From Deltaproteobacteria bacterium Ga0077539 (GTDB lineage Bacteria; Myxococcota_A; Polyangia; Polyangiales; Ga0077539): a stretch of 43,135 nt of DNA. Location: NCBI GenBank assembly GCA_001465015.1, contig LNEO01000233.1:1-43135 (forward strand), written 5' to 3'. Below are positions 36,484-43,135 of this stretch, piece after piece. Below the pieces are notes generated by a model. The model was not told the origin of the DNA, ran no database searches, and was given only the letters and a program-made list of their open reading frames with translations. Made by a program: the position numbers and the translations under genes. The first letter of the stretch is position 1. Each line of letters starts with the position of its first letter.

Positions 36484-37787
36484 TCGCTTTCATCACTCGC
36501 TGGCGACTTGCGAGCGGCATGCGCGATCCATCGCGGCCAGAACGGGTCTTGATCCGGAAGCGCTCGTTTCAACGCCGCGGCGATCTTGCGTTTCGTGTCG
36601 AGCGGTTCTGCAACGGTCTTTCCCGCCATCCACTTCGTTGCAGCCGCGATCGCCGCCTCTGCCTCGACTGAACGTGCCTGACCGAGGCCAAAGATGTAGG
36701 ACTGCAACCAGGCGTTGACGCTGCCGTGCTTGGCCCACGGACGCTGGTCGATGCGAACACGAGCCTGTGAGGGCTTCTCTTTCGACCGAACAAGATCGAG
36801 CAAGAACAGCGCGTCCTGTTCGTCGTCGAAGAGCGGTTCTGCAGAGGCGAGCACGAGCGGCGAGTGTGTCGCGGCGATGAGCTGCACCGAGGCGCGTGGG
36901 AGATTCCCCGTGGCGAGCGCTCTGGTCAGTTCGAGCAGTGATCGCAGGATGCCTCGCTGCCAACGGGGGTGAAGGTGGCTCTCGACCTCGTCGATCAAGA
37001 AGATCACCTCGTGCGCGCGCTCCCGTCCGTACGCGTGACATGCCTGAACGTGCTGCTCCCAGCTCCACACCAGCAAATAGGCCAGCGCGGCAACCCGTCG
37101 CACGCCCGCCGATGCGTGCGCGAGCGGGACATCGTCGGCATACTCGGTGGAGATCGTCGGAAACAAGTGGTCCACGTCGATGTCGAGCTTCTTCGGCTCG
37201 CCCGGCGTCAGCGGGCGTTCTCCTGGTGGAGACAGCGTCTTCAGCGCGTGCGCGAGGACTTTGAACAACGATGAATCTTTGCGTTGCTGCCAGGTGACCC
37301 AGTCGCGATCCAGTCCGGCACACACCGTCTTTTCGTTCCACGAGAGCCCGCGCCAAACTTCCTCTGGCTTGAAATGGTAGGCGGGCGGCCGTTCTTGGAT
37401 GTCCCCGTCCTTCGTCTTGATCCAGTAATTTCTCGCGGGATCCCAAACGCTGAAGCTCCCGTCGACCTGAGCGTAGAGCACGAGTCCCGGACTCGGTGGA
37501 CGACCGTGCTTTCCCTTCCAGCGCTGGGTATCTTGATCGAACGGCGCCGCGTAGCTGATCTTCTTGTTCTTGGCGTCGAAAGTAAACTTGATGCTGGCGG
37601 GCTTGCTCTCGTCGAAGCGCGCCGCTTGACGGTGCGCCCACGTTCGGGTCAACGCCCACCACGCGACGTCGAGGAGAAACGACTTGCCGAGCCCGTTGTC
37701 GCCCACAATGAGGTTGAGACGAGACTGAAAGTCCGCGCGAAGCGCTGGCGCGGGCCCCACGTTATCTAGGTCGAGCAGGTCCAGCAT
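36480..37787 (-). CDS. AAA/ABC-type ATPase, PtuA-like (first Septu-like pair)
   Basis: 435 residues from ATG 37787, with a purine-rich aagg upstream. Walker A is GDNGLGKS (29-36). An inserted middle section (70-200) is typical of SMC/OLD-like phage-defence ATPases. The signature region is HASAGVRRVAALAYLL (224-239), Walker B is VIFLIDEVESHLHP (261-274) and the switch histidine is in AATHSP. No TOPRIM domain is present, so it is not an OLD nuclease. It overlaps the HNH gene by GTGA. In Septu the ATPase forms a complex with the HNH nuclease and controls it. Family assignment is by architecture. Confidence 0.78.
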   Translation of the reverse strand: MLDLLDLDNVGPAPALRADFQSRLNLIVGDNGLGKSFLLDVAWWALTRTWAHRQAARFDESKPASIKFTFDAKNKKISYAAPFDQDTQRWKGKHGRPPSPGLVLYAQVDGSFSVWDPARNYWIKTKDGDIQERPPAYHFKPEEVWRGLSWNEKTVCAGLDRDWVTWQQRKDSSLFKVLAHALKTLSPPGERPLTPGEPKKLDIDVDHLFPTISTEYADDVPLAHASAGVRRVAALAYLLVWSWEQHVQACHAYGRERAHEVIFLIDEVESHLHPRWQRGILRSLLELTRALATGNLPRASVQLIAATHSPLVLASAEPLFDDEQDALFLLDLVRSKEKPSQARVRIDQRPWAKHGSVNAWLQSYIFGLGQARSVEAEAAIAAATKWMAGKTVAEPLDTKRKIAAALKRALPDQDPFWPRWIAHAARKSPASDESE

Positions 37788-37867
37788 GGTGCGCCTTCTA
37801 CCTCGGTAGATACGGCAACTCACAGCACAGGCAAAGTTATTGCGGTTTCGCCAAGCAGAACCGTGTT

Positions 37868-37934
37868 GGTGCCAGTCCCGGTGGCAGGCTCGCTGCCACC
37901 AGTGGCAGAGGCGCTGCCACCGGCAGTGGCACCG
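37868..37934 (+). repeat. 67-base multi-hairpin palindromic repeat, copy 3
   Basis: Identical to copy 1. It occupies the gap between the start of the first ATPase gene (37787) and the end of the second HNH gene (37947). It could act as a terminator or processing site between the two ATPase/HNH pairs. Confidence 0.9.
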
Positions 37935-37946
37935 GGGAACCCTCTC

Positions 37947-39023
37947 TCACGGAGACTTCGCGCGTTTGCCCTTTGCCGCGCTCGCCGTCGCCTTCGCTTT
38001 GCTCGAAGCCTTCGTCGGACGCTCGATCGTCTTCACGACCTCTTCCGCGACGAACCCGAACGAGAGCTGCGGGTCCTCGTAGCGGCTCGGCTTCGGCGCC
38101 TCGGTCGTGTCGTTGGCGGGGGCTTCGTCGTCGAGGGGCGGAAGCTCCGGCGGCGCGAGGTTCTGTCCCAGGGCCATCACCCACGCGACGCCGCGGCTGC
38201 GCGCGAACGCCAGCGCTGTTCCTGCGTACTCGGCGTCGGCTCGTTGTTTGAGCTTCAGCTCATTGCGAAGCTCGGTGATGTCGGCTTCGATGGAGCGAGC
38301 AACGTCAGGGATCGACGCGACGCTCTTCAACAGATGCTGCTTCTTCTCGATCTTGTCGACGAGCGACTTGCACTCGCGCCACACGTCGCGGCGCGCTTCG
38401 ATCAGCGCTTCTTTGTCCAGGTTGTACACGTTGACCGTGAGCTCGACGCGCTTGCTGCGAAGCTCGTCGTCCGAGCTCGTGCAGGTCACGCGGCCGTCTT
38501 CGCGAAAGGACACATCCGCGACGGCGTCGGCGTCGAGCGGATCGATGAGCATGACGTCGCGGGTCTCGTCGTCGAGCTCGGCCCGACACGTCGCGATCGC
38601 AACCGTCGGAGCCCGCAACGGAAAGCACGCGCCCTTGCCCGACGTGTTGCCGTCGGCGTCGCGACCGACCGTGTTGGCCGACGTCGCGGAGAGCCTGAAG
38701 TTCGTCGGGTCGTACGCGAGCCACCAGTAGCCGTCCCAGGTGCGGTTGCCGTTCCACGGGTCTCTGGCCTCGCACTTGGGGCGAAAGTGATCGACCTCGA
38801 AGCGCCCGCCGTGCTGCTCGGTCTTGGCCTCGGTGTACCAGCACTTGCGGTACGACCACCGCTTCAAGAGCGCCGAGACGCTCCTCCACAGGGGGTGACT
38901 GTCGAGGTACGCCGAGCGCTCTTCGGCCGTCGCGCACACGCGCAGCTCGTTCGTGTGCTTCTGCGCTGCGACGCGATCCCATTTCTTGTCGAGCTCGTCC
39001 TGCCTCCACCGAACGGGAATCAC
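37947..39023 (-). CDS. HNH nuclease, PtuB-like (second Septu-like pair), with basic tail
   Basis: 358 residues from GTG 39023, which overlaps the ATPase stop as GTGA, exactly as in the first pair. The HNH region is KCWYTEAKTEQ, then GRFEVDHFRPK (73-83, D78 and H79), then YWWLAYDPTNFRLS with N108. The DHFRPK-YxWLAYxxxN pattern is that of the HNH family found with defence ATPases. A helical segment (residues ~215-285) and an acidic stretch follow, then a short K/A/S tail (KASSKAKATASAAKGKRAK). It is not closely similar to the first HNH protein by eye, so the two pairs are probably separate acquisitions, not a recent duplication. Confidence 0.8.
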   Translation of the reverse strand: MIPVRWRQDELDKKWDRVAAQKHTNELRVCATAEERSAYLDSHPLWRSVSALLKRWSYRKCWYTEAKTEQHGGRFEVDHFRPKCEARDPWNGNRTWDGYWWLAYDPTNFRLSATSANTVGRDADGNTSGKGACFPLRAPTVAIATCRAELDDETRDVMLIDPLDADAVADVSFREDGRVTCTSSDDELRSKRVELTVNVYNLDKEALIEARRDVWRECKSLVDKIEKKQHLLKSVASIPDVARSIEADITELRNELKLKQRADAEYAGTALAFARSRGVAWVMALGQNLAPPELPPLDDEAPANDTTEAPKPSRYEDPQLSFGFVAEEVVKTIERPTKASSKAKATASAAKGKRAKSP

Positions 39024-40612
39024 AGCGTCCCTCCCGCGCTCGGCGCTCCGAGCCGCTCTCGCACGAGGCGCACGGCGAGCGCGCGTTGCTCGTTCTCGTC
39101 GAGCTTCCAGAAGAGCGCGTCGCACTCGCGCTCCCAATCCGCGATCGCGGCGAGCACCTGACCCACACGCGGATCGCGGGACTCGTAGAGAAATCCCAGC
39201 GCCCCGAGCGTCTTGTTGAGCGCGTCGAGCGTGCGCTGCTCTTCGTCCGTGAGTTTCGCTTTCGCCGCGAGCGCCGCCCGCTTGTCCATCATCTCCAACG
39301 TCGGCCGGTCCAACGTCCGCGGCAGCCCGAACATCTGCGTGAGCACCCCCGCGACGCCCAAGCCTCGCGGGTCCTCTGTGGCCTCGTGCACGCTCACTCT
39401 GCGCGTCTCTCGGTCGCGCTGAAAGATCTGCACCTGCTTCTTCTCGAGCGACGCGATCGTCAGCGGGTCGTGCGTCGAGAGCAGCAGTTGGCTCGTCTCG
39501 CTCACGTGATCGAGCTCGCGTTGGAGCAGCTCGAGGTAGTCGAGCTTCCACCGCGGGTTGAGGTGCGTGTCGGGCTCGTCCAAGAGAAACAGCGTTTCTT
39601 CGCCCTGCGTAAAGCGCAACATGCCCACGACCGTGAGCAACTGTTGCTCGCCTTCGCTGAGCTCGCTGAAGGTGATGTCCGTCTCTCCTCCACAGCGAAC
39701 GCTGACCCGCACGTCGTCGACGAGGTCCGCGAGGTCGATCGCGTCGAGCGCCGCGAAGAGCTTCTTCGGCGTGTCCCACTCCTTGGCCACCGCACGCAGC
39801 TTCGCTTCGGAGGGAAGATACAAATAGTGCCGGTCGATCTCTCGGTCCGAGCGTCGCTGTTCGCCTGGCAGCGCGTCGTCGTCCGCGGGCTCGGTGATGC
39901 GCATCGGCGCGAGAGCGTGCGTCCAGAGGACGTCGAGAAAGCGGCTCACGTTTCCGAGCGCGCCCCAGAAGAGGGCGTTGCCTTCGGGGTTCTCTCGACC
40001 GGGCTTGGACCACCACGGGCGCTTCAACACCAAGAGCGCCGAGTCGAACGCCTCGATCCCGAAGTAGTCCTTCAAGAACTCTCGGTGCCGCGCGTCTTCG
40101 AGAAAATACGCGAGCAGCACGTACCGACTGTGCCGCGGGAGGCAGAAGAAAAACCGCCGCAGCTCGCCCACGTCGAGCTTCTTGTCCCTCACGCGCTTGT
40201 CGAAGTCGCGCAGGTGCCGACGAAACAGCCGTTCGAGTCGATCGCCGGGCCCCGAGTAGTACGCGAAGATGTGCGCCGGCAAGAGCGCTTCGCGCTGCGC
40301 TCTGAACGCGCGCTGCGAGAGCTCTTTGCCGTCGACGGACACGCGATAGCCCTGCCCTTCCCAATCGGGGTGGCCCGTCACGGTGATCTTCTTGCCCCTG
40401 CACTCGTAGCGGAGCTCGAACGCGAAGCGCACGCGCTCGTCTCTTCCGTCGAGGTCCATCCAGCGAAAGATCAGGACGATCGCTTCGAACAAGTTGGACT
40501 TGCCCGCGCCGTTCTCCCCGATGAGCACGGACATCGCTTCGTGCTCGGCGAGATCGATGACGAACCCCTGCAGATTCTTGAACGACTCGACGCGGAGCCA
40601 GTCAATTCTCAT
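39020..40612 (-). CDS. AAA/ABC-type ATPase, PtuA-like (second Septu-like pair)
   Basis: 530 residues. Walker A is GENGAGKS (32-39), the signature is FSELSEGEQQLLT (315-327), Walker B is LFLLDEPDTHLNP (341-353) and STHD (379-382) is the switch. The middle (100-250) contains a conserved helical segment (LPAHIFAYYSGPGDRLERLF). Its ATG overlaps the end of hsdS by 11 bases, so it is translated from the same transcript as the type I R-M genes. Its stop overlaps the HNH start. This embeds the ATPase/HNH pair inside the R-M operon. Helical C-terminal extension 420-530, no TOPRIM. Confidence 0.82.
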   Translation of the reverse strand: MRIDWLRVESFKNLQGFVIDLAEHEAMSVLIGENGAGKSNLFEAIVLIFRWMDLDGRDERVRFAFELRYECRGKKITVTGHPDWEGQGYRVSVDGKELSQRAFRAQREALLPAHIFAYYSGPGDRLERLFRRHLRDFDKRVRDKKLDVGELRRFFFCLPRHSRYVLLAYFLEDARHREFLKDYFGIEAFDSALLVLKRPWWSKPGRENPEGNALFWGALGNVSRFLDVLWTHALAPMRITEPADDDALPGEQRRSDREIDRHYLYLPSEAKLRAVAKEWDTPKKLFAALDAIDLADLVDDVRVSVRCGGETDITFSELSEGEQQLLTVVGMLRFTQGEETLFLLDEPDTHLNPRWKLDYLELLQRELDHVSETSQLLLSTHDPLTIASLEKKQVQIFQRDRETRRVSVHEATEDPRGLGVAGVLTQMFGLPRTLDRPTLEMMDKRAALAAKAKLTDEEQRTLDALNKTLGALGFLYESRDPRVGQVLAAIADWERECDALFWKLDENEQRALAVRLVRERLGAPSAGGTL

Positions 40613-42380
40613 GCGCGACGATCCAGATCTTCTGGTCTCGCCGCACTTCGCGCAAGCGTCCTCTGTCGATCAACCCCCGCAGCTCCCGGTAGAACGCGTC
40701 CGTCGTGGGCCACGCGAACAGCGCCCGCACCTCGTCCACGGGCAGCCCCGTCGCGCCTTCGCTCGCCAGCCGCGCGACCCAGTCCGCAATGGGCCCCGCG
40801 GGATCGCGCGTCACGGGCGCGGTGACCGTGACGGGCGTGGTGATGGCATCGGGGGTGGTGACCGCGGGCTGCGTCGCGCGTGGCTTGCGGGGCTTCTTCG
40901 CGGGCGCCTCGACACGCTCGGCGCGAACGCGATCGAGCAGCACCGACGCGGGCTCGTCACTGGGATCCTGCGGAACGAGCTCCCCGCGAAACGCCTTCGC
41001 GAGCACCGAGCGCTCGAGCACATCGAGCTGCGCGCGAGCGGCGTCCGTGGCATCGAGCAGCACGCGTGCGCGGGCGAACGCGGCGTCGATGCGGGCGACG
41101 ATCGCATGTTGCTCATTGGGTCCGGGCAACGGAATGGCGAGCTGGGCAAGTTCGCCCATGCCGATGTTGTACTGACCCGCAGAAGATGCCGCTCGACTGT
41201 GCAACCACTCGCGCACTGGAGGGGCATCCCAAATGCAAGCAATCCACTGCGGAATCGAGCCCACCGGCGCAAGACGAAAACGAATGAGGTAGGAAGCGAA
41301 GAATGTCGGTGAGGCGAACGGCACTGACACCAGCGCTGCACGCCCGATAAGGTCGGCGCTGCCGTTGGTGCGAACGACAAGCAAATCCCCTGGTTCGAGT
41401 GGAGGAAGGTTGCCGATCGACGCATCACTTTCTGCGAACTTGAGGTCGTCCATGACGATCGTAGAACCGATCACGTTTGGAATGCGCAGCACGGCCGGCC
41501 CCGTGTTCTCGGCGTCGCATTTGGAGGAGCTCCCGTACCCTGCGAAGACGCACAGGTCTCCGAGTTCGCGTTGCTGCCAATGCGATGGAAAGCTCGAATT
41601 CGTTCCGCTCAGCGCACCGATGCGTCGGGCGCTACGCCATCCAAAGTGCGACGGTAACGCAGCCAGCCACCGCGCATCAGCGTCGACAATGTGGGGATTG
41701 CCTTGTCGCCACGAACGAGACAACTCCCCCCGAAACGCCACCCCCAACACGCTCTTCTTGTACCGCTCCACCATCGCCGGGACCGCATCGAGCGCCTCGC
41801 GTGCGCGACGGATGCGCCCGAGCACGGCCTCCAGCTTCGCGACGATGCGCCGCTGCTCCGCGAGTGGCGCAACTGGTACCCGGAGGGCGGCCAGTTTTGT
41901 CCCGTTCACATTTGGCTGTGCGATCCCTGAGAGTTCGCCAACGATCGCGTTCCAGTAGTCTGGTGTTCGGAAGTACGCGCTCAAGTATTCGGGCTGAACG
42001 GCCTCTCCGTGTGCGCGCAAACGAATCAGATACGATGCGAACACAGCAGACCGCGGAGGGTCGACGATCAAGTGGGACTTTCCGGTGGTCGCCCCGGTTC
42101 GAGCAAACACGATGTCTCCGTGATCGACCTGATACTTCGCTGCTTGCGCGTCGTCGCACTCGCACGAGGGCACCGTGGCCCAATCGACGCCGCGATCCGT
42201 GATGTCGGTAATCCGCAGCAACTTCGGACCGCGAGCCGACGTCGATGCCGACGCCGTGAGTCCATACTCAATTTTTTCGCACACCTCCCCCACCGTCGCC
42301 CACGCCCACCCCTTCGGCAGCTCGCTTCTCTCGCTGTCGCTCTCGCCCGCTTCGCTCGCTTCGCCCGTTGCCCCCTTCAT
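40602..42380 (-). CDS. hsdS: Type I restriction-modification specificity subunit HsdS with C-terminal extension
   Basis: 592 residues; typical HsdS proteins are 400-470. Two target recognition domains are readable (about 21-175 and 267-420), each followed by a helical spacer (EQRRIVAKLEAVLGRIRR, and EQHAIVARIDAAFARARVLL) and by the hallmark AFRGEL at 215-220 and 463-468. A K/P/T-rich linker (490-525) then leads to a small domain of about 65 residues (ADWVARLASEG...YRELRGLIDRGRLREVR) that looks like a winged helix. The ATG at 42380 overlaps the hsdM stop by one base; GTG 42383 is an alternative start. The subunit fixes the DNA sequence methylated by HsdM. Confidence 0.9.
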   Translation of the reverse strand: MKGATGEASEAGESDSERSELPKGWAWATVGEVCEKIEYGLTASASTSARGPKLLRITDITDRGVDWATVPSCECDDAQAAKYQVDHGDIVFARTGATTGKSHLIVDPPRSAVFASYLIRLRAHGEAVQPEYLSAYFRTPDYWNAIVGELSGIAQPNVNGTKLAALRVPVAPLAEQRRIVAKLEAVLGRIRRAREALDAVPAMVERYKKSVLGVAFRGELSRSWRQGNPHIVDADARWLAALPSHFGWRSARRIGALSGTNSSFPSHWQQRELGDLCVFAGYGSSSKCDAENTGPAVLRIPNVIGSTIVMDDLKFAESDASIGNLPPLEPGDLLVVRTNGSADLIGRAALVSVPFASPTFFASYLIRFRLAPVGSIPQWIACIWDAPPVREWLHSRAASSAGQYNIGMGELAQLAIPLPGPNEQHAIVARIDAAFARARVLLDATDAARAQLDVLERSVLAKAFRGELVPQDPSDEPASVLLDRVRAERVEAPAKKPRKPRATQPAVTTPDAITTPVTVTAPVTRDPAGPIADWVARLASEGATGLPVDEVRALFAWPTTDAFYRELRGLIDRGRLREVRRDQKIWIVAHEN

Positions 42381-43135
42381 CACGCGATCTCCCCGATCAG
42401 CGCCCTCACCTCGGTCAGCGCCGTCACCAATTTCTCCTCGATGCCCTTTGCGATCACCTCGGGCTCTTCCATCGCTTCGCCGTGGCCGCTGCCCTCTTCG
42501 CGCAGCCACGCGATGTCGAGGTTGTCTCCGCGCGCTCGGATCTCTTCTCGCGAGAACACGCGCCATCGGCCCTTGTCGCCCTGGTCCGTGCGCTTCGCCG
42601 TTCCGTCGCTCTTCGCGCCGAACGCCTTCTCGAACTCGCTGAAGTGCTCGTTGGTCAGCGGCGTGCGCTTGCCGAAGCTCGGCATGTTGGTGCGCAGGTC
42701 GTAGACCCACGTTTGCTTCGTGGCGCCGAGGTCGCTCTTGGCGCGGGTGAAGAAGAGCACGTTGGTCTTCACGCCTTGCGCGTAGAAGATGCCCGTCGGC
42801 AGCCGCAAGATCGTGTGCAGATCGCACTTGTTCATCAGGTCCGCCCGCACCTGCGCCCCGACGCCATCCTCGAACAACACGTTGTCCGGAACGACCACCG
42901 CCGCCCGCCCCTTCGCCCTCAACGCCTGCACGATGCGCTGCACGAACAAGAGCTGCTTGTTGGACGTGGGATAGGTGAAATCCGAGCTCTTCACCGTGTC
43001 GCCGCCCTTCTTCGTCCCGAACGGCGGGTTCGAGAGCACGACGTCGACCTCGCTCTTGAATACGTGCTCGGATGACAGCGAGTCTCCCAGGATCACCGAG
43101 CCGTCGAGCCCGTGCAGCACCAGGTTCATCAGCGC
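42380..43135 (-). CDS. hsdM: Type I DNA methyltransferase subunit HsdM (C-terminal part, runs off the window)
   Basis: About 250 residues are in the window. The catalytic NPPF motif of N6-adenine methyltransferases is present (VVLSNPPFGTKKGGD), followed by the typical FVQRIVQALRAKGRAAVVVP and DNVLFEDGVGAQVR, LRLPTGIFYAQGVKTNVLFF, and the C-terminal tail IEEKLVTALTEVRALIGEIA. The protein would bind S-adenosylmethionine with its N-terminal half, which lies outside. The operon reads hsdM, hsdS, ATPase, HNH with overlaps throughout. hsdR is not in the window and may lie upstream, past the right edge. Confidence 0.93.
   Translation of the reverse strand, partial: ALMNLVLHGLDGSVILGDSLSSEHVFKSEVDVVLSNPPFGTKKGGDTVKSSDFTYPTSNKQLLFVQRIVQALRAKGRAAVVVPDNVLFEDGVGAQVRADLMNKCDLHTILRLPTGIFYAQGVKTNVLFFTRAKSDLGATKQTWVYDLRTNMPSFGKRTPLTNEHFSEFEKAFGAKSDGTAKRTDQGDKGRWRVFSREEIRARGDNLDIAWLREEGSGHGEAMEEPEVIAKGIEEKLVTALTEVRALIGEIA

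Noticed and set aside
31185..37934. CRISPR array from the repeated 67-base unit
   Set aside because: Copies are kilobases apart, one is inverted and no regular spacers or cas genes are present.
36480..40612. OLD-family nuclease or retron-associated ATPase
   Set aside because: Neither ATPase has a TOPRIM domain, and no reverse transcriptase or msr/msd-like structure lies nearby.

Overview
The window is a high-GC bacterial chromosome segment. The genes point to a myxobacterium (Myxococcota, probably the Polyangia side): lipoproteins with Cys-rich heads, Asp/Ala-rich linkers and RCC1-type propellers, lysine/alanine-rich histone-H1-like tails on ordinary enzymes, a BoxAB benzoyl-CoA epoxidase, and Rpn-like proteins with RGEA repeats. 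The taxonomic call is inference; there is no rRNA or marker gene to fix it.

Region 1 (1-8.97 kb): an MmcQ/YjbR-like protein, a protein of unknown family on the minus strand, a graveyard of broken genes (RCC1 fragment joined to an IS91-type transposase tail, AraC regulator with an internal deletion), a small cupin, then three overlapping lipoprotein genes. The first two of these carry one predicted seven-bladed RCC1-type propeller each; the third keeps only the Cys-rich head. Region 2 (9.0-12.3 kb): a two-gene unit joined by an ATGA overlap. It encodes an 878-residue protein with a HAM1/RdgB-like N-terminus and a ThyX-like C-terminus, followed by a thymidylate-kinase-like P-loop protein. Region 3 (12.4-22.4 kb): M3 metallopeptidase, DUF2490-type outer-membrane candidate, JmjC/cupin-8 oxygenase, a 14-repeat RCC1 lipoprotein, SfsA, and a flippase-like membrane protein. 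Region 4 (22.5-26.7 kb): sugar-modification genes (Gfo/Idh/MocA dehydrogenase, polytopic membrane protein, DegT aminotransferase). Region 5 (26.8-30.8 kb): Obg GTPase divergent from boxB-boxA.

Region 6 (30.8-43.1 kb) is a defence island. On the plus strand lies a 1243-residue protein with an N-terminal PD-(D/E)XK-like nuclease, a P-loop NTPase and a long helical C-terminus, resembling Avs-type antiviral STAND proteins. Two decayed Rpn-like gene pieces that share a 92-nt identical segment bracket it. On the minus strand, reading in from the right edge, come hsdM (partial), hsdS, an AAA ATPase and an HNH protein, all with overlapping ends, then a second AAA ATPase/HNH pair. The two ATPase/HNH pairs resemble Septu (PtuAB). 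Three copies of a 67-nt multi-hairpin repeat punctuate the island, one of them at the 3' end of an HNH gene, whose reading frame runs on through it. No hsdR is in the window.

The two most promising candidates for something undescribed are the HAM1-like/ThyX-like fusion with its kinase, and the layered defence island with its private repeat.
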